Shown one piece after another: positions 24,258-31,778 of a DNA stretch of 32,282 bases. The notes beneath the pieces were generated by a model, which saw only the letters and a list, made by a program, of their open reading frames with translations, was not told the DNA's origin and made no database searches. Every line of letters starts with the position of its first letter. The stretch's first letter is position 1. Made by a program: the position numbers and the translations under genes. The DNA comes from an uncultured bacterium (lineage in GTDB: Bacteria; Cyanobacteriota; Vampirovibrionia; Gastranaerophilales; Gastranaerophilaceae). Location of the stretch: the NCBI GenBank assembly GCA_902765215.1, contig CACWZA010000020.1, positions 1-32,282 on the forward strand. Reading direction: 5' to 3'.

Positions 24258-25082
24258 ATGGGTTTATCATCAACACAAGCGCGTATGTTGACATTAACGG
24301 CAAGACAACACGCATGTGAATATAACGCTCAAAGAATTGAAGCAGAAAAACTTCAGTTGGCAAACGAGTCCGACAAGGTATATAACGAATATCTTGCAAG
24401 ACTTGATACTGTCAAGCTTCAATACAAATATATTGACGATGACGGGGCAAGACTGTATGCTGATGCAACTTTTGCTGCTTTGGCTGAACAAAAGTACCTT
24501 TTCCTTGTTGGTGATAAGGTTTGTAATAAATTGGGTACCCCTGGTACCACTGATCCTGATACAGTATTAGGTCAGTTGAAGTTACAAAAGGATATTGATA
24601 TCACCGTTGAAGATTCATACACTTTGTTATCAAGTTTGGTAACTGAAGGTTTAGTTGTATTGATGGAAATATCACCTGATGCAGAAGCAGGATATTCATA
24701 CAAGAAAGATGGAGGAGAATGGAAGTTGTATTACCGCGATCTGGGCGACGAAAACGATGAGTTAGTCAAAGATGTCAATGGTAATCCTGTAGGTATTCCA
24801 ACAACCGACAAACTTGGTGATAATTCAGAAATCTATAAGATGTTCAAGAATACAAGTATAGCAACTTGTACGAATATTCAGGAAATACAAGACGAAAAAG
24901 AATTAAAGAAAGCAGAAGCTCAGTACGAAGCTGATATGAACAGAATTAATGCTAAAGATGCTCGTTATGATACAGAGTTATCACAACTTGAAACTGAGCG
25001 CAATGCGATAAAAACAGAGTTAGAAACCTTGATGAATGTTGCAAAAGACAATGTTGACAGAACCTTCAAGATATTTGTCTAA
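24258..25082 (+). CDS. Coiled-coil protein with flagellin-like head-and-tail layout, unknown function
   Basis: The 274-residue protein has no signal peptide. The N-terminal 60 residues (GLSSTQARMLTLTARQHACEYNAQRIEAEKLQLANES) and the last 70 (EKELKKAEAQYEADMNRINA... to DRTFKIFV) are long amphipathic helices that probably pair. The middle is variable and polar with short Gly/Asp-rich turns. Terminal helices flanking a variable centre are typical of flagellin- and hook-type proteins secreted without a signal peptide, but I cannot assign it to such a family. It resembles small multicopy proteins I associate with this lineage, from memory only. AAGGAG precedes the ATG and a terminator follows at 25181. 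Confidence 0.7.
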   Translation: MGLSSTQARMLTLTARQHACEYNAQRIEAEKLQLANESDKVYNEYLARLDTVKLQYKYIDDDGARLYADATFAALAEQKYLFLVGDKVCNKLGTPGTTDPDTVLGQLKLQKDIDITVEDSYTLLSSLVTEGLVVLMEISPDAEAGYSYKKDGGEWKLYYRDLGDENDELVKDVNGNPVGIPTTDKLGDNSEIYKMFKNTSIATCTNIQEIQDEKELKKAEAQYEADMNRINAKDARYDTELSQLETERNAIKTELETLMNVAKDNVDRTFKIFV

Positions 25083-25180
25083 CGGCTGATAATAACTAAT
25101 GACAGAACAAATTCTTTGCTTATGGCAAGAATAATATTGATTTGTATAAATTTTCCCTAAATTTTCCTATGAATTTTTTG

Positions 25181-25210
25181 ACCGCTTTTCAAAAGTGGTT
25201 TTTTATTTTA
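25181..25210 (+). terminator. Intrinsic terminator of the 24258 gene
   Basis: accgctttt (25181-25189) and aaaagtggt (25191-25199) are complementary with one G-U pair, followed by tttttatttt. It overlaps the last codons of the converging gene. Confidence 0.7.
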
Positions 25211-27985
25211 TGCGGTTGTTCCGCTGTCAATAATGATAGTGTTTTTGATGAACGAGTGTGCCATTAAAAGAAGGAACGGATTAAGTTCGTAGGTTGAGGA
25301 CAGATTAACCCTTGCTTCCTGATTAGCCATTTCGTTTGCCATTTGTGCTCGTTCTTCCACCGTAATATTTGAGCGGATTGAGTGGTTATCTGTAACATCC
25401 TGCATTCTGTCGAGTAAATCATCTTTAGGGAAGGCATCATTACACTGGATATTCATATCTACTGTATTGCCGGTGAGCAGTACTAATGACCCGTTGACAT
25501 TCCCGTAGTTTCTTGTTTGGATATATACCTTTAACAGTGATGAAAAATCGCCATTGTTTGGCATTGTTTCTATTGCCAGATTGAAGCCTACCCCTTCCTG
25601 CAGCGGATACCAAGGGAGATAGAGCATAATAATATTTTTAAGAATGGATGCAGGGTTGTTTTCCTGTTGTGTCATACTTTCTGTAACCATTTTCATAGTG
25701 CTTGCAAGTTGTGAATTGTCAATTCCTTGTCTAGATGCGTTAGCCATAGCCAAAATCAGTTTTGAACGCGCGTCGTGCCCGTTGTGCTTGATTGTTTTAG
25801 ATAATTCGTTCAGGTTTATCAGCCCCGTAAATAAAAGTTCCACTGCATCATCAGATAACCTTTGCCTCATTTGGGTTAAGGTTGGATTTTGCATATCGTT
25901 TATTGCCAGGTTTGCATACAGATTTGCTGCTGCTTCTGCCTGTTTAGTTTCTGATTTTACAACAGGAAATTCTTCAACAGGTTCAGGAATGTGTCTTGGT
26001 TCGTGTATTCTTGGTTGGAATCGGGCATCATTCATAAGCCTGTTAATGTTTGTATCAATGATTCTGTTGGCTGCTTGTCTGTCAGGCATGAGAGGTTGCA
26101 TTGCAGCACGATTCATTTCATAGGTAATACGGCCGTTCAATTTGTCGTGAATCGGTTTGTGGTCCGGTTGTGGATTATGTTTTGGATTTTCAGGCCGTAC
26201 GTGTGGGGTTGGTTCCGGTCTTGGTTGAGGTTGTGGTTCCGGACGCGGTTGTGGATTTGGATTTGGCTCCGGTCTCGGCTGAGGTTGAGGCTCAGGTTTT
26301 GGCTGAGGTCGAGGTTCAGGACTTGGCTGTGGTTGTGGTTGAACCTGTGGTTGTTGCGGTTGAACTTGCGGTTGAGGTTGTACCTGTGGCTGTGGCTGAA
26401 CCTGTGGTTGAGGTTGAACCTGTGGTTGAGGTTGAACCTGTGGCTGTGGCTGAACCTGTGGCTGTGGCTGAACCTGCGGTTGTGGTTGAACCTGTGGCTG
26501 TGGCTGAACCTGTGGCTGTGGTTGAACCTGTGGTTGAGGTTGCACCTGTGGTTGCGGTTGAACCTGTGGTTGAGGTTGAACCTGTGGTTGAGGTTGTACC
26601 TGTGGTTGTTGAGGTTGAACTTGCGGCTGAGGTTGTACCTGTGGTTGTTGAGGTTGTACCTGCGGTTGTTGAGGTTGTACCTGCGGTTGAGGTTGAACCT
26701 GCGGTTGAGGTTGAACCTGCGGTTGAGGTTGAACCTGTGGTTGAGGTTGAACCTGCGGTTGAGGTTGTACCTGCGGTTGAGGTTGAACCTGCGGTTGAGG
26801 TTGAACCTGTGGTTGAGGTTGAACCTGTGGTTGTTGAGGTTGAACTTGCGGCTGAGGTTGAACCTGCGGTTGAGGTTGAACCTGTGGTTGAGGTTGAACC
26901 TGTGGTTGAGGTTGAACCTGCGGTTGAGGTTGAACCTGTGGTTGAGGTTGAACTTGCGGCTGAGGTTGAACCTGCGGTTGAGGTTGAACCTGTGGTTGAG
27001 GTTGAACCTGCGGTTGAGGTTGAACCTGTGGTTGAGGTTGAACCTGCGGTTGAGGTTGTACCTGTGGTTGAGGTTGTACCTGTGGTTGAGGTTGTACCTG
27101 TGGTTGAGGTTGTACCTGTGGCTGTTGCGGTTGAACCTGTGGTTGTGGCTGAACCTGTGGTTGTGGCTGAACCTGCGGTTGAGGTTGTACCTGTGGCTGT
27201 TGTGGTTGCACCTGTGGTTGTTGTGGCTGATTTGGATTGTTATTAACTTCACCCTTTAAAACGGGAGTATTACCCTGTTCTGTTCGGACAGGGATATTTG
27301 TTTGCGGTTTTTCTGTTATTTGTTGTTTGTTTGCCGGTTCGGGTGTGCCTGCGTTATAGCGTTCAAGTATTGCATTCTTGCGGTTTTGTTCCCGTTCCAT
27401 TACATCGCCGAAATCTTCAACAGGTGTAATCACTTTTCCTGTTGTTTGTTCAAGTTCTGTCTTTGTATTATTGTTTTGATTCTTTCCGTCAGGATTGGTG
27501 TTATCCGTCTTCTTATCGCTTTTTTGTGTGTCAGGCTGCGGAATTTGCTGCATAAGTACATTGTGAACATCTTTTGCAAGTGCAGGGTTTTGGAGTTGGA
27601 TAAGGAGTTCGGGGAGTGAATTAGGCAAATTCATTATCTTTTTCACATATCCTGCCCGTTCCATACTTGCAAGATAGTTCATCTTCATCTGTTTTGGGGC
27701 AAGCATCTCATCTTTTAAGTCTTTCATTACCCGTTCTGATTGGCTTTGCAGGTTTGTTGGCTTGTTTTGTTCCGGTTGTTGGTTTTTGTTGACTTCGTTG
27801 GCATTTTGGTTCTGTACAACTTCTTGGTTTGCAGGTTGGTTTTGACCTTGTACATTTCGGTTATTGTTCCCGTTTTCAGCACCACGATTAACGGTGTTTG
27901 GTTCACCGTTTTTGTCCATGTTTCTTTCTGTGGGTTTCAGCCTGTTTTCAACCCCTCTGATTTTCCGCAAATACAAAGGATCCAT
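25208..27985 (-). CDS. Pro/Gln-repeat protein with globular C-terminal domain, possible ruler
   Basis: The 925-residue protein has four parts. The N-terminal region (1 to about 250) is Asn/Gln-rich with a helical stretch (QSERVMKDLKDEMLAPKQM...LLIQLQNPALAKDVHNVL). Residues about 250-555 are roughly 50 QPQPQV hexapeptides, some QPQQPQV. A Pro/Arg linker (EPRPQPKPEPQP) follows. The last 300 residues form a globular domain (LYLPWYPLQEGVGFNLAIE, LKVYIQTRNYGNVNGSLVLL, VDMNIQCNDAFPKDDLLDRM). That arrangement is reminiscent of FliK/YscP hook- or needle-length rulers with a C-terminal switch domain, but similarity is weak and by eye. The start at 27985 fits the leaderless promoter just upstream; ATG at 27919 is an alternative. 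No signal peptide. Confidence 0.75.
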   Translation of the reverse strand: MDPLYLRKIRGVENRLKPTERNMDKNGEPNTVNRGAENGNNNRNVQGQNQPANQEVVQNQNANEVNKNQQPEQNKPTNLQSQSERVMKDLKDEMLAPKQMKMNYLASMERAGYVKKIMNLPNSLPELLIQLQNPALAKDVHNVLMQQIPQPDTQKSDKKTDNTNPDGKNQNNNTKTELEQTTGKVITPVEDFGDVMEREQNRKNAILERYNAGTPEPANKQQITEKPQTNIPVRTEQGNTPVLKGEVNNNPNQPQQPQVQPQQPQVQPQPQVQPQPQVQPQPQVQPQQPQVQPQPQVQPQPQVQPQPQVQPQPQVQPQPQVQPQPQVQPQPQVQPQPQVQPQPQVQPQPQVQPQPQVQPQPQVQPQPQVQPQPQVQPQPQVQPQQPQVQPQPQVQPQPQVQPQPQVQPQPQVQPQPQVQPQPQVQPQPQVQPQPQVQPQQPQVQPQQPQVQPQPQVQPQQPQVQPQPQVQPQPQVQPQPQVQPQPQVQPQPQVQPQPQVQPQPQVQPQPQVQPQPQVQPQPQVQPQPQVQPQPQVQPQPQVQPQQPQVQPQPQPSPEPRPQPKPEPQPQPRPEPNPNPQPRPEPQPQPRPEPTPHVRPENPKHNPQPDHKPIHDKLNGRITYEMNRAAMQPLMPDRQAANRIIDTNINRLMNDARFQPRIHEPRHIPEPVEEFPVVKSETKQAEAAANLYANLAINDMQNPTLTQMRQRLSDDAVELLFTGLINLNELSKTIKHNGHDARSKLILAMANASRQGIDNSQLASTMKMVTESMTQQENNPASILKNIIMLYLPWYPLQEGVGFNLAIETMPNNGDFSSLLKVYIQTRNYGNVNGSLVLLTGNTVDMNIQCNDAFPKDDLLDRMQDVTDNHSIRSNITVEERAQMANEMANQEARVNLSSTYELNPFLLLMAHSFIKNTIIIDSGTTA
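26325..27240 (-). repeat. Tandem 18-base repeats encoding QPQPQV, about 50 units
   Basis: The block is nearly pure tandem repeats, unit roughly caaccgcaggttcaacct, with changes mostly at third codon positions. Occasional extra CAA codons give QPQQPQV units. Many synonymous variants suggest an old array kept for its protein product, while the pattern allows copy-number changes in steps of six or seven residues that keep frame. Confidence 0.95.
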
Positions 27986-27992
27986 ATACTTA

Positions 27993-28020
27993 TTATTACT
28001 GTTATTTCAAAATAATGCAA
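27993..28020 (-). promoter_or_regulatory. Promoter positioned for a leaderless Pro/Gln-repeat mRNA
   Basis: On the minus strand TTGCAT (28015-28020), a 16-base spacer and TAATAA (27993-27998) end 7 bases before the ATG at 27985. No ribosome binding site lies between. Confidence 0.5.
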
Positions 28021-28110
28021 CAAATTTTGAAATAAATCGTCTGTATAGATAAGGAAGGTGAAAACAGATTTTTATCACACGGGGGTAAATATAGATAGAG
28101 GGAAGGTTTG

Positions 28111-29025
28111 ATGAAGGAATTATGTAGTTGTAAATATGATGATGATTATATTGAAGAAACTGAGCCTAAAACATTCAGTTGTATTTCTTTTGATGATGAT
28201 ATCCTCCAGATGTATCTGAAGGATGTCGGACGCACAAAAATGTTGTCACCAAAAGAGGAATTGCGATTGGGGAGAGTGATAGCAGAGGGGAACAGAGCGG
28301 ATAGGAAAAAGGCTGTTCAGGCATTAGTAAAATCTAATCTCAGACTCGTAATCAGTGTTGCAAAACATTATATCGGAAACGGTGTGCTATTTATGGACTT
28401 GGTTCAGGAAGGTGCGCTCGGGCTTTTAAAAGCAGCTGAGCGGTTTGATTATAAAAAGAATTTCAAGTTCTCAACTTATGCAACCTGGTGGATAAGACAG
28501 ACTATTTCGCGTGCAATAGCAAATAATTCACGGACAATCAGGATTCCTGTTCATATGATTGATAAAATTAAGACCTATAAAAGACTGCGTTCAAAACTTT
28601 CGCTTGAACTGAACCGTGAGCCGACTGATGATGAGTTGTGCAGGGCGCTGAAAATGTCCCATAAAAAACTTACGGGGATAAAAAAGGCAATATTTAACGA
28701 GCCAATCAGCCTTGAAACTCCTGTTACTGATGATCTGAATATTGCTGATTTTATTGAGGATACCGGTTATCATTCGCCTGATGCCTATGTCGAAAACGGT
28801 TGTATCTCTGAGGATATAGAACATCTCTTTCATAACCTTGATAACAGGGAGAAAAAGATAATCTCTCACAGGTTTGAACTAAATGACAGTAAGTATATGA
28901 CACTTGAACAACTGGGGACGGAAATGGGGTTTTCAAAAGAACGGATACGGCAGCTGGAAAACAGGGCACTCCAAAAATTGCGGACAGAAAAGAATGTTTT
29001 GCATTTTAAAGATTATATAGCATAA
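28111..29025 (+). CDS. RNA polymerase sigma-70 family factor (RpoD-like, group 2)
   Basis: The 304-residue sigma factor lacks region 1.1. It has region 1.2 (DDILQMYLKDVGRTKMLSPKEELRLGR), region 2 with NLRLVISVAKHYIGNGVLFMDLVQEGALGLLKAAERFDY and KFSTYATWWIRQTISRAI, region 3 (RIPVHMIDKIKTYKRL) and region 4.2 (MTLEQLGTEMGFSKERIRQLENRALQKLR). This is the composition of an alternative factor related to the housekeeping one, so it should recognise similar promoters. An extra acidic, Cys-containing stretch (CSCKYDDDYIEETEP) starts the protein. ATG at 28111 is preferred over TTG at 28108. It diverges from the Pro/Gln-repeat gene and ends in a terminator. Confidence 0.93.
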   Translation: MKELCSCKYDDDYIEETEPKTFSCISFDDDILQMYLKDVGRTKMLSPKEELRLGRVIAEGNRADRKKAVQALVKSNLRLVISVAKHYIGNGVLFMDLVQEGALGLLKAAERFDYKKNFKFSTYATWWIRQTISRAIANNSRTIRIPVHMIDKIKTYKRLRSKLSLELNREPTDDELCRALKMSHKKLTGIKKAIFNEPISLETPVTDDLNIADFIEDTGYHSPDAYVENGCISEDIEHLFHNLDNREKKIISHRFELNDSKYMTLEQLGTEMGFSKERIRQLENRALQKLRTEKNVLHFKDYIA

Positions 29026-29061
29026 ATTAAATCTCATACTTAAATACTCTATGACGCATAC

Positions 29062-29092
29062 AGCTTTCTTCTCCAAGAAAGCTTTTTATTTT
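29062..29092 (+). terminator. Intrinsic terminator of the sigma factor gene
   Basis: agctttctt (29062-29070) pairs perfectly with aagaaagct (29075-29083) around ctcc, followed by ttttatttt. Confidence 0.9.
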
Positions 29093-29145
29093 GTGGCTCT
29101 GCTCGGTGTTGCCCCTCGCGTTAAACGCCACCGTTCGCACTTTGC
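29093..29145 (+). repeat. 53-base intergenic repeat, copy 1
   Basis: This begins gtggctctgctcgg and ends ttcgcactttgc. It matches copy 2 at 51 of 53 positions and is clearly richer in GC than its surroundings. An open frame across it (29091-29684) runs antisense into rplA and has no start signals, so it is non-coding. Strand is arbitrary. Confidence 0.85.
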
Positions 29146-29195
29146 ATCGAAAACTCAACGTTTCCGCTGACAAGTGCTCAACTCTCACTTCGTTC

Positions 29196-29248
29196 GTGGC
29201 TCTGCTCGGGGCTGCCCCTCGCGTTAAACGCCACCGTTCGCACTTTGC
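29196..29248 (+). repeat. 53-base intergenic repeat, copy 2
   Basis: Near-identical to copy 1, starting 103 bases after it, with tcacttcgttc immediately before. Between the copies lies unrelated sequence with the same skewed composition. Confidence 0.85.
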
Positions 29249-29305
29249 TCGGGGCGCTGTCTTGGATTATTCGGGTGTGCATAGCACTACTTTCGCTAAT
29301 TGTTT

Positions 29306-29342
29306 GTGGCTCTACGCCTGCGCGTTAAACGGAACCGTTCGC
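29306..29342 (+). repeat. Intergenic repeat, degenerate copy 3
   Basis: gtggctct, then gcgttaaacg and accgttcgca are shared with copies 1 and 2, but a central segment is shortened and altered. It starts 110 bases after copy 2. From here to the rplA terminator only a small dyad (ccaaaa/ttttgg) is seen. Confidence 0.6.
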
Positions 29343-29419
29343 AATAAAACCCAAAAGCGTGGTTTTGGTTTATTATTGCTCACCTTTCGCAACAAGTTGC
29401 TCATTCCTCTGCGCAGGCT

Positions 29420-29451
29420 AAAAAAAGGGGTTGAAAAGTTTTCTCAACCCC
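29420..29451 (-). terminator. Intrinsic terminator of the rplK-rplA operon
   Basis: On the minus strand GGGGTTGA (29444-29451) pairs with TCAACCCC (29427-29434), followed by seven T (complement of 29420-29426). It lies 29 bases beyond the rplA stop, so the transcript ends here. Confidence 0.92.
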
Positions 29452-29479
29452 AAAGTATCAACCAACAATCTGTGTTGAA

Positions 29480-30205
29480 TTACCCAACAATTTCTTTAAC
29501 TTCTGCAGCCAAACCTTTGTTATCAAGTTTGATGCTTGGGCCCATTGTTGTAGTAATATATACAGACTTAACGAAAGTACCCTTTGCTGAAGATGGTTTT
29601 GCTTTCAAAATAGCATCAGCCAATGTAGCAAAGTTCTTTACTAAATCGTCTGCTGTGAATTTAACTTTACCTACAGGACAATGAATCATACCCTGCTTGT
29701 CAGCACGGAATTCAACTTTACCTGCTTTAGCAGCCTTAACTGCGTTTGCAACATCTAATGTAACAGTACCTGTCTTAGGGTTTGGCATCAAGCCTTTAGG
29801 CCCGAGCACTCTACCTAATTTACCCAACATACCCATACAATCAGGTGTAGCAATCAATGTATCAAATTCAAACCAACCGCCTGCAATCTTATCGATGATA
29901 TCTTCAGTACCTGCAAAGTCTGCACCTGCTTCAGTTGCTTCAGTAACCTTAGCACCTTTAGCAATAACACAAACTCTGACATCTTTACCTAAACCTGCAG
30001 GTAAAACTACTGTAGATCTGATTTGTTGATCAGCGTGTTTTACATCAATACCTAATCTCATGTGACATTCAACTGTTTCGTCAAATTTAGCTACTGCTTT
30101 TGAGATTTCCTGCAATTTTTCAACTGCTGTTTTTATTGTTGAAGGTTGTTCAAAACCTTCTAATAATTCATTTACTTTTTGTTGTCTTTTTGTTAATTTT
30201 GCCAT
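29480..30205 (-). CDS. rplA: 50S ribosomal protein L1
   Basis: L1 forms the mobile stalk at the tRNA exit site and commonly represses its own operon by binding mRNA. The 241 residues are a normal length. Recognisable regions are [73 protein letters not shown] and the C-terminal [17 protein letters not shown]. It is last in the operon and is not followed by rplJ and rplL. GAAAGGA precedes the start after a short hairpin at 30231-30243. Confidence 0.98.
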   Translation of the reverse strand: MAKLTKRQQKVNELLEGFEQPSTIKTAVEKLQEISKAVAKFDETVECHMRLGIDVKHADQQIRSTVVLPAGLGKDVRVCVIAKGAKVTEATEAGADFAGTEDIIDKIAGGWFEFDTLIATPDCMGMLGKLGRVLGPKGLMPNPKTGTVTLDVANAVKAAKAGKVEFRADKQGMIHCPVGKVKFTADDLVKNFATLADAILKAKPSSAKGTFVKSVYITTTMGPSIKLDNKGLAAEVKEIVG

Positions 30206-30249
30206 TTTTATTTCCTTTCATGGTGGTAACGGACATAATGTCCTTCCAT
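30206..30249 (-). promoter_or_regulatory. Structured leader of rplA
   Basis: On the minus strand GGACA and TGTCC (within 30231-30243) form a stem around tta, followed by CCGTT, CACCA, GAAAGGA and ATAAAA before the ATG. This order is nearly identical to the rplK leader, with the stem bases changed in a compensating way (GGACA/TGTCC here, GGGAT/ATCCC there). Confidence 0.55.
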
Positions 30250-30272
30250 TTTCTTAAAAATACCTGTACCTG

Positions 30273-30698
30273 TTATTCGACTACGGTAACACCCATAGAT
30301 CTGCAAGAACCTTTAATCATTTCAACTGCAGCATCCATATCTTTTGCGTTTAAGTCGTCCATTTTGATTTTTGCGATTTCTTCAAGTTGAGCTCTTGTGA
30401 TTTGAGCAACTTTGTCTTTCTTAGGGTTTGAAGAACCTTTAGAAATGTTTAACGCTTTCTTAATCAAAATTGGTGCAGGTGGTGATTTGATAACAAAAGT
30501 GAAACTTCTGTCTTCATATACATCAATGATTACAGGAATGATATAACCTGCTTTATCTTGTGTTTGAGCATTAAATTGCTTACAAAAATCCATGATGTTA
30601 ACACCGTGTTGACCTAATGCAGGACCAACAGGAGGTGATGGATTTGCTTTTCCTGCTTCAATCTGAAGCTTAATTTTTCCTACTACTTTCTTTGCCAT
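30273..30698 (-). CDS. rplK: 50S ribosomal protein L11
   Basis: L11 forms the base of the GTPase-associated stalk and is needed for RelA activation on stalled ribosomes. The 141 residues are typical ([67 protein letters not shown]). The frame continues upstream to 30743, but the ATG at 30698 has GGAGAA at the right distance and gives the conserved N-terminus. Confidence 0.98.
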   Translation of the reverse strand: MAKKVVGKIKLQIEAGKANPSPPVGPALGQHGVNIMDFCKQFNAQTQDKAGYIIPVIIDVYEDRSFTFVIKSPPAPILIKKALNISKGSSNPKKDKVAQITRAQLEEIAKIKMDDLNAKDMDAAVEMIKGSCRSMGVTVVE

Positions 30699-30743
30699 TT
30701 TTATTTCTCCTTTCGTGGTGCAAACGGGATAAATCCCTTCCAC
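30699..30743 (-). promoter_or_regulatory. Structured leader of rplK
   Basis: On the minus strand GGGAT and ATCCC (30726-30737) form a stem around tt, followed by CGTTT, CACCA, GAAAGGAG and AATAAAA before the ATG. It closely matches the rplA leader and its stem differs by one base from the palindrome before nusG. Confidence 0.55.
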
Positions 30744-30758
30744 TTACTTTAGCATATA

Positions 30759-31403
30759 CTATATTTTTTGAATTTGTTTGTATTCCAATTCAACAGGTGT
30801 TTCACGACCAAAGATTGAAACATTAGCACGAAGTTTAGACTTATCAGGATAAACTTCAGTGATGTCACCGATAAATTCAGCGAACGGCCCTGATGTAATT
30901 CTGACTTTGTCACCAACTTTAACATCAAGTTCAATTTTCTGAGTTTGTGAACCTGCTCTGTTGATAATCTTTTTGATTTCACTGTCTTTTGCAGGGATAG
31001 GTCTTTTAGCGGAACCAACAAACTTGGTAACCCCTGCTGTGTGACGAACAACATACCAGCTGTCTTCGTCCATAATCATTTCCACGAGAACATATCCGGG
31101 GAAAATCTTTTCGTCTTTTTCTAATTTCTTTCCGCCCTTGATTTGAGTAACTGTTTTTTGAGGTACTTCAACGCGGAAGATTTTATCAGACATATTCATA
31201 TATTCAATACGCTTTTCAAGGTCGCCTTTAACCTTTGTTTCGTAACCTGAATATGTGTGAACTATGTACCATCTTTTTTCGTTCTTTTTAGAAGCTTTTT
31301 TAACCTTAGAAGAACCTGTTGCATCTTGAACTGCATCAAGTTCGCCGGTTGATTCATCAATAACTTCTTCGTTTTCTAAAAGGTTTTCGTCTTTTTCTGT
31401 CAT
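30759..31403 (-). CDS. nusG: Transcription termination/antitermination protein NusG
   Basis: NusG binds RNA polymerase and links it to Rho and the ribosome. The core starts at about residue 42 (KRWYIVHTYSGYETKVKGDLEKRIE), continues with EKIFPGYVLVEMIMDEDSWYVVRHTAGVTKFVG, and ends in a KOW domain (KVGDKVRITSGPFAEFIGDITEVY). The protein is 214 residues, about 35 longer than many NusG proteins, because of an acidic then Lys-rich N-terminal tail (NLLENEEVIDESTGELDAVQ). ATG at 31403 is preferred over GTG at 31412 because AGGTG lies 8 bases before it. Confidence 0.97.
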   Translation of the reverse strand: MTEKDENLLENEEVIDESTGELDAVQDATGSSKVKKASKKNEKRWYIVHTYSGYETKVKGDLEKRIEYMNMSDKIFRVEVPQKTVTQIKGGKKLEKDEKIFPGYVLVEMIMDEDSWYVVRHTAGVTKFVGSAKRPIPAKDSEIKKIINRAGSQTQKIELDVKVGDKVRITSGPFAEFIGDITEVYPDKSKLRANVSIFGRETPVELEYKQIQKI

Positions 31404-31412
31404 TCTTATCAC

Positions 31413-31610
31413 CTATACTGATGGGATTAATCCCAATATTGCTTTGAAAATAATATCAATAATGTAAACAGACACAGTAAACAGGAACACAATAGCAATT
31501 ACTGCAAGTGTTTCTGCAATAACCTGTCTTCTTTCAGGCCAAGTGATTTTAGCCCATTCAAGTTTGACAGATTTTAAATATGCTTTAATTTGGTTTGCTG
31601 TATCGTTCAT
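31413..31610 (-). CDS. secE: Preprotein translocase subunit SecE
   Basis: This small single-span subunit clamps SecY in the membrane. The 65 residues have an amphipathic N-terminal helix (IKAYLKSVKLEWAKITWPERRQV, with the conserved W-P-x-R) and one membrane segment (ETLAVIAIVFLFTVSVYIIDIIF). The frame runs upstream into the tRNA gene to 31661, so the ATG at 31610 with AAGGA is the true start. Confidence 0.97.
   Translation of the reverse strand: MNDTANQIKAYLKSVKLEWAKITWPERRQVIAETLAVIAIVFLFTVSVYIIDIIFKAILGLIPSV
31422..31435 (-). promoter_or_regulatory. Palindrome at the secE end upstream of nusG
   Basis: TGGGATTAATCCCA is a perfect 14-base palindrome inside the last secE codons, about 18 bases before the nusG ATG. 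It matches the rplK leader stem (GGGAT/ATCCC), suggesting a common RNA element in this operon. Confidence 0.5.
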
Positions 31611-31631
31611 TTTGTTTCCTTTTATATAATT

Positions 31632-31704
31632 CGCGCCCTGAAGGACTCGAACCCTCGACATCCGGTTTTGGAGACCGACGTTCTACCAACTGAACTAAGG
31701 ACGC
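31632..31704 (-). tRNA. trnW: tRNA-Trp (CCA anticodon)
   Basis: A cloverleaf can be drawn. Acceptor GCGTCCT pairs with AGGGCGC with one G-U pair. The anticodon loop CTCCAAA lies between TCGGT and ACCGG, giving CCA, which reads tryptophan. The T arm is GAGGG/CCTTC with loop TTCGAGT. The discriminator is G and the 3' CCA is not encoded. Its place between rpmG and secE is the classical one. Confidence 0.95.
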
Positions 31705-31778
31705 TTAATTCAGTGAATAGTGAAGATTGAATAGCGTATTACACCATTCCGTACAATCTCTACCCACCGAAAAATCGA

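Noticed and set aside
26325-27240. CRISPR-like array
   Set aside because: There are no unique spacers; the units are contiguous codon repeats inside an open reading frame.
25991-27259. Long plus-strand open frames of 422 and 358 codons rich in WLRLNL or VEVEP
   Set aside because: They are antisense shadows of the Pro/Gln repeat array, where repeated codons exclude stops in several frames. No start signals precede them.
29091-29684. 197-codon open frame after the sigma factor gene
   Set aside because: It begins in the terminator, crosses the 53-base repeats and runs antisense through the end of rplA.
31611-31661. Longer SecE starting at 31661
   Set aside because: The extra codons read through the 3' half of the tRNA-Trp gene; the ATG at 31610 has a ribosome binding site and gives the conserved N-terminus.
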